Of a stretch of DNA of 64,000 bases, positions 53,688-61,258 are shown in pieces. Origin of the DNA: Marinobacter guineae (lineage in GTDB: Bacteria > Pseudomonadota > Gammaproteobacteria > Pseudomonadales > Oleiphilaceae); NCBI RefSeq assembly GCF_002744735.1, contig NZ_KZ319339.1:372001-436000 (forward strand). The letters are read 5' to 3'. A model generated the notes under the pieces. The model was not told the origin of the DNA. It made no database searches and saw only the letters and a list, made by a program, of their open reading frames with translations. Position numbers and translations under genes: made by a program. Numbering within the stretch: the first letter of the stretch is position 1; each line of letters opens with the position of its first letter.

Positions 53688-54497
53688 TTATGCCTTTGCT
53701 GCTTTCTTCCTGCGTGACAGGCCCAGGCCGGCGAGGCCAAGACCTAGCAAAGCCAAGGTACCTGGCTCAGGTACAGCGGTGATTTTAAACCGGGTATCGA
53801 AGTTGGTCGCACCGCCCTCTTGGGTCACAAGACCAACACAATCGTCTGAAGCACCCGCTGCATTACAGACGTCGCTACCCAGGCGGGACAGGCCCTCCAA
53901 TTCAAGGAATACCGTATAGCTGTAATCATCAATGATGAACGACGGTGAAACGAACAGGAAAATTCCACCATCTTCCTGGAAATTCAGAGCGTCGATGTTA
54001 TCAATGGTGAAAATGTCAGCGCATGCGGGATTAGATGGCACAACAACACACGGTGCACTATTCAGCGTTTCATTGAAGAAACCCTCGAAGGTACGGGAGT
54101 CCGTAAACTCGTTATCGCCAGTTGGAGCAACCTGGGTCAGCGTCAAAGTCGAGGTCAGGTCGAAGCTGGCCAACGCAACACCTGCGACAGGGAGGTCATT
54201 GTTAGTGTGGGTGAATACCCCACCATCTACGAAATCCCCATTGGTCATAAGGCCACTGTCAGCAGCAACATCAGTTATCGCAACAGATGACTGTGGATCG
54301 CTGAGGCCCCATGACAGTTTACGGTTTTCATCGGAAGGTGTGATGACGCCCGTTCCGCCAGTGGCACTATAGTCAGTGAACGAGCTGTTCACCTCATAGC
54401 CCCAGTTGGTAATCATTTCAGCGCTGGCAGATTGCACACCCAGCGCAAAAGGCACGACAAGCGTTGATAGAAGCGTTCTTTTAAGTGCAGTGTTCAT
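53688..54497 (-). CDS. THxN-type PEP-CTERM protein
   Basis: ATG 54497 (MNTALKRTLLST) is preceded by AAGGAGAG and is chosen over a start 36 bases upstream. The 269-residue protein has a signal peptide (FALGVQSASA, cleavage about residue 27) and contains THTNNDLP at about residue 100, the THxN motif of a named PEP-CTERM subgroup. It ends VPEPGTLALLGLGLAGLGLS followed by RRKKAAKA. A pair of Cys around CVVVPSNPACADIF suggests a disulfide. It is an exosortase A substrate with unknown role. A sigma-54-like site lies 73-88 bases upstream of the start codon and a strong shared terminator lies after the stop. Confidence 0.88.
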   Translation of the reverse strand: MNTALKRTLLSTLVVPFALGVQSASAEMITNWGYEVNSSFTDYSATGGTGVITPSDENRKLSWGLSDPQSSVAITDVAADSGLMTNGDFVDGGVFTHTNNDLPVAGVALASFDLTSTLTLTQVAPTGDNEFTDSRTFEGFFNETLNSAPCVVVPSNPACADIFTIDNIDALNFQEDGGIFLFVSPSFIIDDYSYTVFLELEGLSRLGSDVCNAAGASDDCVGLVTQEGGATNFDTRFKITAVPEPGTLALLGLGLAGLGLSRRKKAAKA

Positions 54498-54547
54498 AGT
54501 TATCTCTCCTTGATTGTGAACGCTGGCAGCCAAACTTCAATAAAGCG
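54498..54547 (-). promoter_or_regulatory. Leader of the THxN PEP-CTERM gene
   Basis: On the minus strand an AAGGAGAG Shine-Dalgarno lies about 6 bases before ATG 54497. The remainder of the 54498-54569 leader is plain. This ribosome site is the reason for choosing ATG 54497 rather than the upstream in-frame start. Confidence 0.6.
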
Positions 54548-54568
54548 CATCAGCGGTATAGTTTAGTA

Positions 54569-54585
54569 AGCATTAGCCATACCAC
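54569..54585 (-). promoter_or_regulatory. Sigma-54-type promoter of the THxN PEP-CTERM gene
   Basis: Read on the minus strand, GTGGTATGGCTAATGCTT has GG and GC 10 bases apart (plus-strand GC at 54570-54571 and CC at 54582-54583). It matches TGGyAyG-N4-..GCTT, weaker than the other two sites in the first half, but with the same GCTT ending. Expected start of transcription near 54558. Confidence 0.65.
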
Positions 54586-55016
54586 ATAACAAAAGTTATT
54601 ATCTTTCAATATGTTAAATTTTAATACTAGCTGTTTTAGAAAGGCAGGTGTAAGCGTGCTCGACATTTATTGATTATTAATGAATCGCCTAAACATCCAT
54701 GTATCTTTAGGCGATGTATCAAAATGCCATTTATAAAAACAAAAACAATTTAACACGTCGTTTTATAGTTAATTTTGGATTAAAAGTGAACTCAAACGGA
54801 AGAGTGGTCTAAAGATGCGTAAAATATGCTGACACAAAGAATACTAACCGGCTTAATCACATGTGAATGACCCGTTTAAGACCTGCCAGTCTCGAAAAAT
54901 GGCGGCCAAAAAACGGTTTGAGAGTTTCAATAATATATGTCGATTTTTCTTACACAATAGTGATGTCGACTGCAACAATTCCGGCTATCTAATTGTTTTG
55001 TATGTTTAGTCTATCA
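54586..55016. other. AT-rich intergenic region between divergent PEP-CTERM genes
   Basis: About 430 bases of AT-rich sequence with no gene, between the sigma-54-like promoters of two divergent PEP-CTERM genes. A sigma-54 activator would need binding sites about 80-150 bases upstream of each promoter, so enhancer sites are expected here; I could not identify a specific repeated motif by eye. Confidence 0.5.
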
Positions 55017-55017
55017 C

Positions 55018-55034
55018 AGGCACCAATCTTGCTT
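55018..55034 (+). promoter_or_regulatory. Sigma-54-type promoter of PEP-CTERM gene 55076
   Basis: AGGCACCAATCTTGCTT has GG at 55019-55020 and GC at 55031-55032, exactly 10 bases between, with TTGCT at the -12 element matching consensus. Expected start near 55044, giving a leader of about 30 bases to ATG 55076. Confidence 0.75.
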
Positions 55035-55075
55035 TTACGATAATCGGACATTCATTCGGAAGTTGGAGTTGCCTC

Positions 55076-55711
55076 ATGAGAAAGATTAAACAATTGGTGG
55101 CTGGCACAGCGCTCACGATGTTTGCGGGTGTCGCATCAGCGACGATTATTATCGATAACAGCACGACGGGCTGGTACAACCAGGGCTTGGGAGACTTGGC
55201 AGTTACCTACGGCCCTGGCTCCACCTCTTTTCCGGGACCAAACGTCAGCGAGGGAGACCCCAATGTCAATCCTCTTCCAGAGCCGGATCTTTCCCTGACC
55301 CCAAACCTTGGAAACTGGCTTGCTGGTGACTTCACGGTGGGCACCTGGAGCGGCCCGAATACAGCTATTCCGGCAAGCTGGACTATCAATCATGAAACTG
55401 CGATTGGCTATGAGTTCGTGCTTGAGGAAGCAGCCAACATTTCTGTTGATATCGGGGTAGACAACGGTATCTTTGCCTGGATTAACGGTGTTTTTAAATT
55501 TGGTGCCATGGCCGGTGGACCTTCCAATCCTGGCGAGTACTCCTTTGGCACTGTACTCGGGGCGGGAACCCACTATCTTCAGCTTCTGCGTGAGGATCAT
55601 GGCGGCAGCACCGGGTTCGACATCGAGGTAACAGCAGTCCCTGAGCCAGCCACACTTGGGCTGCTTGGACTTGGCCTGCTGGGCATAGGTATGACCAGAC
55701 GAAAAAGCTGA
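55076..55711 (+). CDS. PEP-CTERM sorting-signal protein
   Basis: The 211-residue protein has a signal peptide (MRKIKQLVAGTALTMFAGVASA, cleavage after ASA). A compact beta-rich mature part follows (IGYEFVLEEAANISVDIGVDNGIFAWINGVFKFGAM, positions about 115-150), then the tail VPEPATLGLLGLGLLGIGMT with RRKS. It is an expected XrtA substrate. The DNGIFAWINGV and GAGTHYLQLLREDHGG segments resemble carbohydrate-binding-type beta-sandwich edges seen in PA14-like proteins, which is a weak resemblance only. A GC-rich hairpin follows the stop, and a PA14 gene on the same strand begins 107 bases later, probably co-transcribed. Confidence 0.88.
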   Translation: MRKIKQLVAGTALTMFAGVASATIIIDNSTTGWYNQGLGDLAVTYGPGSTSFPGPNVSEGDPNVNPLPEPDLSLTPNLGNWLAGDFTVGTWSGPNTAIPASWTINHETAIGYEFVLEEAANISVDIGVDNGIFAWINGVFKFGAMAGGPSNPGEYSFGTVLGAGTHYLQLLREDHGGSTGFDIEVTAVPEPATLGLLGLGLLGIGMTRRKS

Positions 55712-55724
55712 GCCAGCCCAGCAT

Positions 55725-55746
55725 GAGGGTGCCGCCAGGCACCCTC
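55725..55746 (+). terminator. GC-rich hairpin after PEP-CTERM gene 55076
   Basis: GAGGGTGCC-GCCA-GGCACCCTC is a perfect 9-bp stem without a following T run, so it may be a weak terminator or an mRNA end-stabiliser. Its right arm is the first part of the 68-bp copy of the prpF 3' end, so the hairpin was created, or at least completed, by that duplication. Confidence 0.45.
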
Positions 55747-55805
55747 ACCCAACCTTCCATAAGCACATGGGCACTTCTGCTCATGATGGCTTTGGTGGCT
55801 GACCA
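55738..55805 (+). repeat. 68-bp partial copy of the prpF 3' end
   Basis: These bases match 57367-57434 with two mismatches over 68 bases, in direct orientation. Read on the minus strand they encode WSATKAIMSRSAHVLMEGWV and RVPG, the C-terminal end of PrpF. It is a non-functional fragment here, ending directly before the AGGGAG ribosome site of the PA14 gene. Confidence 0.92.
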
Positions 55806-55817
55806 GGGAGATTCACA

Positions 55818-57320
55818 TTGCCACGACATATTTTATTTATTCTGCACTGCTCGGCTTTTCTCTTAGCAGTCTGCCAGACCTCGCAGGCACAGGATCTCAA
55901 AAAACTACCGTCAACCGCCTCACTGCCAGAATCGAGTGTGCCGGGTGAAGTCCGGATTTACTATTGGGACGATATCACCGGGGATTCGATCGAGGCTTTG
56001 ACAGCAAACGAGACCTATCCCGAAAGCCCCGACCTCACAAAGACAGTGACTGAACTTCAGGGTGTTACAAGTCGAGGCGATAACTACGGCTCTCTGGTCA
56101 GAGGCTACATCCTTCCCCCTGCGACAGGCCTGTATACCTTTTATGTAAGCGGCGACGATGAGACCGAATTTTGGCTAAGCTCCTCCTACGATGCCTCACA
56201 GAAGAGCAAAATTGCCGCAGTTCCAGACTGGACCAGGTCGCTGAACTACAGCAAATACAGTTCGCAAAGGTCGCCTGCGATTGAACTTTCAGCGGACAAA
56301 GGATATTACTTCGAAATTGTCCACAAGGAAGCGGGTGGAGGGGATCACTTCAGCGTGGCGTGGGATGGCCCGGGATTTAGCCGTGAAATTATCTCCGGAC
56401 AAAACATTGCCAGCTATATTGTGGACAGCACGTCAGCACCAAACGTTGATGGCGGTTTAACATCAGATGTGGCTTACACCAACGGGTTTGTAGGACAGTA
56501 CTTTCAGGGAAGAGATTTTGATCGGTTTCTCGCCGCCCGCAACGACCAAACGATTTATTTCCAGTCCAGTTCGGGATCTTTCGCAGACGGGCAACTCAAA
56601 GATAATTTCAGTGCCAGATGGTATGGCGAGTTTACCGCTCCTCATCCCGATGGAGGCAGGAACTATACGTTCAGGGTTCGTACTGACGACGGATTCAGGC
56701 TTTACGTCGACGGCGAGAAAAATCTCTCCGCATGGCGGGATCAGGGGGCCAGTGCCTATACAACAACCGTTACGTTTCAGCCTCAGCAGAGCGTAAACCT
56801 CATGATGGAATATTATGAGCATGGAGGCGCTGCCGTCGCTCAGCTTTCAATCATCGACGACTCGACAGGAGCAGAGCTGAAGATCGGCGAGGTGGTAAGG
56901 TCCCCTGATCTCAGCGTGCCTTCAGACACGGATTCTGATGGGGATGGCCTATCTGACACTTGGGAACTCCGCAATGGCCTCTCGCCCTGGTTAGATGACG
57001 CATCCGAGATCAATAACAACCGCTACACCAGTGTACCCACAACCCCGGAACCCGACACCGGCACTGTAACCCTGAGCTGGACCGCACCATTGACCCGTGT
57101 TAATGGCAGCTCAATTTCTCTCAGTGAAATCCAGAGGTATGAAATTGTTTACGGCGATTCGCCAAGTGACCTCAGCAACACAGTTGTGGTTGGTGGAGCC
57201 CAAACCAGTGCTGAGATTTCGGGGTTAAGCTCCACAACCTGGTATTTTTCAATGAAGACTGTCGACACAGATGGCCTGAAAAGTGAGAGCTCGAAGGTGT
57301 TGAGTCACACCGTCGAGTAA
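55818..57320 (+). CDS. Secreted double-PA14 protein with calcium-type repeat and fibronectin III-like end
   Basis: The 500-residue product starts at TTG 55818, with AGGGAG 7 bases before. It has a type I signal (FILHCSAFLLAVCQTSQA, cleavage about residue 25) instead of the lipobox of its paralogue at 6446-8392. Domains: PA14 (about 45-195; SRGDNYGSLV, SGDDETEFWLS, GGGDHFSVAWDGPG), PA14 (about 215-370; RVRTDDGFRLYVDGEK), one DTDSDGDGLSDTWELRNG repeat (about 375-395) and a fibronectin III-like C-terminus (about 405-500). Relative to the paralogue the central array of acidic repeats is gone. It is likely an extracellular glycan-binding or matrix protein. It lies between a 68-bp duplicate of the prpF end and prpF itself, so it looks inserted. 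Confidence 0.75.
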   Translation: MPRHILFILHCSAFLLAVCQTSQAQDLKKLPSTASLPESSVPGEVRIYYWDDITGDSIEALTANETYPESPDLTKTVTELQGVTSRGDNYGSLVRGYILPPATGLYTFYVSGDDETEFWLSSSYDASQKSKIAAVPDWTRSLNYSKYSSQRSPAIELSADKGYYFEIVHKEAGGGDHFSVAWDGPGFSREIISGQNIASYIVDSTSAPNVDGGLTSDVAYTNGFVGQYFQGRDFDRFLAARNDQTIYFQSSSGSFADGQLKDNFSARWYGEFTAPHPDGGRNYTFRVRTDDGFRLYVDGEKNLSAWRDQGASAYTTTVTFQPQQSVNLMMEYYEHGGAAVAQLSIIDDSTGAELKIGEVVRSPDLSVPSDTDSDGDGLSDTWELRNGLSPWLDDASEINNNRYTSVPTTPEPDTGTVTLSWTAPLTRVNGSSISLSEIQRYEIVYGDSPSDLSNTVVVGGAQTSAEISGLSSTTWYFSMKTVDTDGLKSESSKVLSHTVE

Positions 57321-57350
57321 CTCAGGCAATCCCCGGTCCTGGGAGCTCCG

Positions 57351-58529
57351 CTAGAACGAATCCCCGGGCACCCTCACCCAACCTTCCATAAGCACACGGG
57401 CACTTCTGCTCATAATGGCTTTGGTGGCTGACCACTGACACTTTACTTCCTGTGCTTCAGCACCCACCCGCAGCGTTCCTGAGGGATGGCCAAAGGTCAC
57501 ATGAGTCCGGTCACCTCCACCGGCAGCCAGATTCACGAGAGTTCCGGGAACCGCTGAGGCAGTTGCGATAGCCACCGCAGCGGTGCCCATCATGGCGTGA
57601 TGCAGTTTGCCCATGGACAGTGCCCGGACCAACACATCCACATCCCCTGCCCCGATCTGTTTTCCGCTTGAGGACACGTAATCAGAGGGTTTGGCGACAA
57701 AGGCCACTTTCGGGGTGTGCTGGCGGTTGGCGGCTTCTTCGATTTTCTGAATCAGCCCCATTTTTACCGCTCCGTAGGCCCGTATGGTTTCGAACATGGC
57801 CAATGCTTTGGGATCGGAGTTGATGTCGTCCTGGAGTTCGATGCCCTTGTACCCGATGTCTTCGGCGTTGACGAAGATGGTGGGGATGCCGGCGTTGATC
57901 ATGGTGGCTTTCAGGGTTCCGACTCCGGGAACATCCAGATCATCCACCAGGTTGCCGGTGGGGAACATGGAACCTTCGCCATCGGCGGGATCCATGAATT
58001 CCACCTGCACTTCCGCCGCCGGGAAAGTCACACCATCCAGCTCGAAATCGCCGGTTTCCTGCACTTCGCCCCTGGTGATGGGCACGTGGGCGACGATGGT
58101 TTTGCGGATGTTGGCCTGCCAGATGCGGACCGTGCAGGTGCCATCGTCAGGGATTCGGTCCTTGGCGACGAAGCCACTTTTGATGGCGAACGCACCCACG
58201 GCAGCAGTGAGGTTGCCGCAGTTACCGCTCCAGTCCACAAACGGCTTGTCGATGGAGACCTGGCCGAACAGGTAGTCGACATCGTGATCCGGCTGGGTGG
58301 GCTCCGCCAGGATGACGGTTTTGCTGGTGCTGGAGGTGGCACCACCCATGCCGTCGATCTGTTTCTGGTAGGGGTCCGGGCTGCCGATGACACGCAAGAG
58401 CAGCTTGTCCCGGGCCTCGCCTGGGGTTTGTGCTGCTTCCGGGAGATCCTGCAGGCGAAAGAAGACGCCTTTTGAGGTACCGCCACGCATGTAGGTGGCG
58501 GGGATTTTAATTTGGGGTTTGTGTGTCAT
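57351..58529 (-). CDS. prpF: AcnD-accessory protein PrpF (2-methylaconitate isomerase type)
   Basis: The 392-residue protein begins KIPATYMRGGTSKGVFFRLQ, the PrpF signature, followed by GSPDPYQKQIDGMGGATSSTSK and SGNCGNLTAAVGAFAI. It ends SATKAIMSRSARVLMEGWVR, then VPGDSF. PrpF isomerises 2-methylaconitate so that AcnD can complete the dehydration/hydration of 2-methylcitrate. Its start overlaps the acnD stop by 4 bases (ATGA). Its last 22 codons are duplicated at 55738-55805. In relatives prpD usually follows; here a PA14 and PEP-CTERM block intervenes. Confidence 0.93.
   Translation of the reverse strand: MTHKPQIKIPATYMRGGTSKGVFFRLQDLPEAAQTPGEARDKLLLRVIGSPDPYQKQIDGMGGATSSTSKTVILAEPTQPDHDVDYLFGQVSIDKPFVDWSGNCGNLTAAVGAFAIKSGFVAKDRIPDDGTCTVRIWQANIRKTIVAHVPITRGEVQETGDFELDGVTFPAAEVQVEFMDPADGEGSMFPTGNLVDDLDVPGVGTLKATMINAGIPTIFVNAEDIGYKGIELQDDINSDPKALAMFETIRAYGAVKMGLIQKIEEAANRQHTPKVAFVAKPSDYVSSSGKQIGAGDVDVLVRALSMGKLHHAMMGTAAVAIATASAVPGTLVNLAAGGGDRTHVTFGHPSGTLRVGAEAQEVKCQWSATKAIMSRSARVLMEGWVRVPGDSF
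57367..57434 (+). repeat. 68-bp repeat, original copy in the prpF 3' end
   Basis: Direct-repeat partner of 55738-55805, inside the coding end of prpF. Since it is part of an intact conserved gene, this is the parental copy. The two copies are 1629 bases apart and enclose exactly the PA14 gene and its leader. Confidence 0.92.
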
Positions 58530-61138
58530 GCCGCACCTTCCGATTGCAGGAAATCCTCAGCAAATCGCTGCAACACCCCACCGGCGCTGTAGATAGACAC
58601 TTCTTCTGCGGTATCCAGGCGGCACATCACCGGAACACGCTCGGTGCTACCGTTTTTGCGGTGGATGACCAGCGTCAGTTCGGCTCGGGGCGCCGGGGTG
58701 CCTTCTACGTCGTAGGTTTCGGTGCCGTCGAGGGCGAGGGTCTTGCGGGTGGTGCCTTCTTCAAACTGCAGGGGCATCACGCCCATACCAATCAGGTTGG
58801 TACGGTGAATCCGCTCAAATCCTTCCGCCACGATTGCCTCGACACCAGCCAGAGCAACGCCTTTGGCGGCCCAGTCACGGGATGAGCCCTGGCCGTAGTC
58901 GGCGCCGGCGATGATGATCAGCGGCTGTTTGCGCTCCATGTAGGTTTCTATGGCCTCCCACATGCGGGTGACCTTGCCTTCCGGTTCGATCCGGGCCAGG
59001 GAGCCCTGCTTCACGTTGCCGTTTTCGTCCCGGACCATTTCGTTGAACAGTTTCGGGTTGGCGAAGGTGGCACGCTGGGCAGTCAGGTGATCACCACGGT
59101 GGGTGGCGTAGGAGTTAAAGTCTTCCTCCGGCACGCCCATCTTGTGCAGGTATTCACCAGAGGCACTGTTCATCAGGATGGCGTTGGATGGCGACAGGTG
59201 ATCCGTGGTGATGTTGTCCGGCAATATCGCCAGCGGACGCATACCCTTGAGGGCTTTCTCACCCACCATGCCACCTTCCCAGTACGGCGGGCGGCGGATA
59301 TAAGTGCTCTTCGGGCGCCAGTCATACAGCGGGTTGGTGTTGGCCTGGGCATCCCGGGTGATGTCGAACATCGGGATGTAGGTGCTGCGGAACTGTTCCG
59401 GCTTCACGCTGGCTTTCACAATGGCATCGATTTCCGCATCATCTGGCCAGATGTCCTTCAGGGTGACGGGGTTGCCGTCCTTGTCATAGCCCAGGGCATC
59501 TTTCTCGATGTCGAAGCGGATGGTGCCGGCGATAGCATAGGCCACTACCAGCGGCGGTGACGCCAGGAACGCCTGCTTGGCGTAGGGGTGAATCCGGCCA
59601 TCAAAGTTCCGGTTACCGGACAGCACCGCAGTGGAATACAGATCCCGGTCGATGATTTCCTTCTGGATAACCGGGTCCAGCGCACCACTCATGCCGTTAC
59701 AGGTGGTGCAGGCGAAGGCCACAACACCAAAGCCGAGGTTTTCCAGTTCTGGCATCAGCTTGGCTTCTTCCAGGTACATCTTGACCGTCTTGGAACCCGG
59801 CGCCAGGGAGGTTTTTACCCAGGACTTACGGGTCAGACCCAGCTTGTTGGCGTTGCGGGCGATAAGGCCTGCGGCGACCATGTTCCGGGGGTTGCTGGTG
59901 TTGGTACAGCTGGTGATGGCAGCGATGATGACGGCGCCATCTGGCATTTTGCCTTCTTCCTGCGTCCACTCACCGGCAATGCCGCGCTCTGCAAGCTCGG
60001 ATGTGGGCAGGTGGGCGTGGGGGTTCGAAGGGCCAGCCAGGGTGCGGGTAACCTTGGACAGGTCAAACTTCAGCACACGCTCGTATTCGGCGTTTTTCAT
60101 GCTGTCTGCCCACAGGCCGGTTTCCTTGGCGAACTTCTCCACCAGGGCCACCTGGTCGTCTTCGCGACCGGTCAGTTTCAGGTAGTCGATGGTCTGACCG
60201 TCGATGTAGAACATGGCGGCAGTCGCGCCGTATTCCGGGGTCATGTTGGAAATGGTGGCACGGTCGCCCACGGTGAGGCTGTCGGCGCCTTCTCCATAGA
60301 ATTCCAGGTAAGCACCCACCACGCGTTCTTTGCGAAGGAATTCGGTAATAGCCAGTACCATGTCTGTGCTGGTGATGCCGGGCTGAATTTTACCTGTCAG
60401 CTCAACGCCGACGATATCCGGCAGCCGCATCATCGAGGCACGGCCGAGCATCACGCTTTCGGCTTCCAGGCCGCCTACGCCAACTGAAATGACGCCCAGG
60501 GCGTCCACCATCGGGGTGTGGCTGTCGGTGCCGACGCAGGTGTCCGGGTAGGCCACGCGCTTTCCTTCCCCATCCGGCCGAGCCTGGACCACCGGAGACA
60601 TTTTCTCCAGGTTGATCTGGTGCATGATGCCGTTGCCGGGAGGAATCACGTCCACGTTCTTGAACGCGGTCTTGGTCCAGTTGATGAAGTGGAAGCGGTC
60701 GTCGTTGCGGCGGTCTTCGATCTGGCGGTTCTTCTCAAACGCGTCCTTTTCGAAACCAGCGTGCTCAACGGCCAGGGAGTGATCCACGATCAGCTGGGTG
60801 GGTACAACCGGATTGACCTTGGCGGGATCACCGCCCTTCTCGGCGATGGCATCACGCAGGCCCGCCAGATCCACCAGAGCGGTCTGGCCGAGGATGTCGT
60901 GGCACACCACACGCGCCGGGTACCAGGGGAAGTCCAGGTCCCTCTTGCGCTCGATGAGCTGCTTCAGGGAATCCGTCAGCACCTCGGGATCGCAGCGGCG
61001 AACCAGTTGTTCGGCCAGGATTTTGGAGGTGTACGGGAGTTTGTCGTAGGCGCCGGCCTGAATATCTTCCACGGCCTGGCGGGTATCGAAGTAGTCCAGG
61101 TCGGTGCCTGGTAGGGGTTTGCGATATTGAGTGTTCAT
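58526..61138 (-). CDS. acnD: Fe/S-dependent 2-methylisocitrate dehydratase
   Basis: The aconitase-family enzyme of about 870 residues has the cluster ligands in IAAITSCTNTSNPRNMVAAG and ACTTCNGMSGALDP, an active-site set in PDTCVGTDSHTPMVDALG, and the C-terminal swivel domain with GADYGQGSSRDWAAKG. I start it at ATG 61138 (MNTQYRKPLPGTDL); a longer frame to 61186 runs into an inverted repeat and lacks conservation. AcnD dehydrates 2-methylcitrate in partnership with PrpF. It lies downstream of prpC across a 120-base intergenic hairpin and overlaps prpF. A shadow frame on the plus strand is an artefact of GC-rich codons. Confidence 0.95.
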   Translation of the reverse strand: MNTQYRKPLPGTDLDYFDTRQAVEDIQAGAYDKLPYTSKILAEQLVRRCDPEVLTDSLKQLIERKRDLDFPWYPARVVCHDILGQTALVDLAGLRDAIAEKGGDPAKVNPVVPTQLIVDHSLAVEHAGFEKDAFEKNRQIEDRRNDDRFHFINWTKTAFKNVDVIPPGNGIMHQINLEKMSPVVQARPDGEGKRVAYPDTCVGTDSHTPMVDALGVISVGVGGLEAESVMLGRASMMRLPDIVGVELTGKIQPGITSTDMVLAITEFLRKERVVGAYLEFYGEGADSLTVGDRATISNMTPEYGATAAMFYIDGQTIDYLKLTGREDDQVALVEKFAKETGLWADSMKNAEYERVLKFDLSKVTRTLAGPSNPHAHLPTSELAERGIAGEWTQEEGKMPDGAVIIAAITSCTNTSNPRNMVAAGLIARNANKLGLTRKSWVKTSLAPGSKTVKMYLEEAKLMPELENLGFGVVAFACTTCNGMSGALDPVIQKEIIDRDLYSTAVLSGNRNFDGRIHPYAKQAFLASPPLVVAYAIAGTIRFDIEKDALGYDKDGNPVTLKDIWPDDAEIDAIVKASVKPEQFRSTYIPMFDITRDAQANTNPLYDWRPKSTYIRRPPYWEGGMVGEKALKGMRPLAILPDNITTDHLSPSNAILMNSASGEYLHKMGVPEEDFNSYATHRGDHLTAQRATFANPKLFNEMVRDENGNVKQGSLARIEPEGKVTRMWEAIETYMERKQPLIIIAGADYGQGSSRDWAAKGVALAGVEAIVAEGFERIHRTNLIGMGVMPLQFEEGTTRKTLALDGTETYDVEGTPAPRAELTLVIHRKNGSTERVPVMCRLDTAEEVSIYSAGGVLQRFAEDFLQSEGAA

Positions 61139-61164
61139 ATTGGGATCTCTGAATGCTTTTTCTA

Positions 61165-61248
61165 GCCACGGACGACACGGACACACACGGACAAAGACAA
61201 ACAGGTCTTCAAATCTTTTGGTCCGTGAAAGTCCGTGTCGTCCGTGGC
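61165..61248. repeat. Large inverted repeat between acnD and prpC
   Basis: GCCACGGACGACACGGAC at 61165-61182 pairs exactly with 61231-61248 (18 bp, reverse complement). Internal arms pair further but imperfectly (CGGACACACACGGAC against GTCCGTGAAAGTCCG). The core repeats CACGGAC several times. Copies of such CACGGACGACACGGAC elements resemble dispersed intergenic repeats in proteobacteria; here it may shape the mRNA between prpC and acnD. Confidence 0.85.
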
Positions 61249-61258
61249 AATAATTTCA

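Noticed and set aside
55494..55829. Minus-strand frame of 111 codons overlapping the PEP-CTERM gene 55076
   Set aside because: Only the part at 55738-55805 has homology (a prpF tail copy); the rest is antisense to the PEP-CTERM tail.
55738..57434. Assembly artefact as the cause of the 68-bp repeat
   Set aside because: The copies differ at two bases and have unrelated flanks, which an assembly duplication would not give.
57717..58475. Open frame of 252 codons opposite prpF
   Set aside because: Antisense shadow of a conserved enzyme gene; composition and lack of motifs argue against a real protein.
59588..60487. Open frame of 299 codons on the plus strand opposite acnD
   Set aside because: It mirrors GC-rich codons of a strongly conserved minus-strand gene, has no ribosome site and no recognisable domain.
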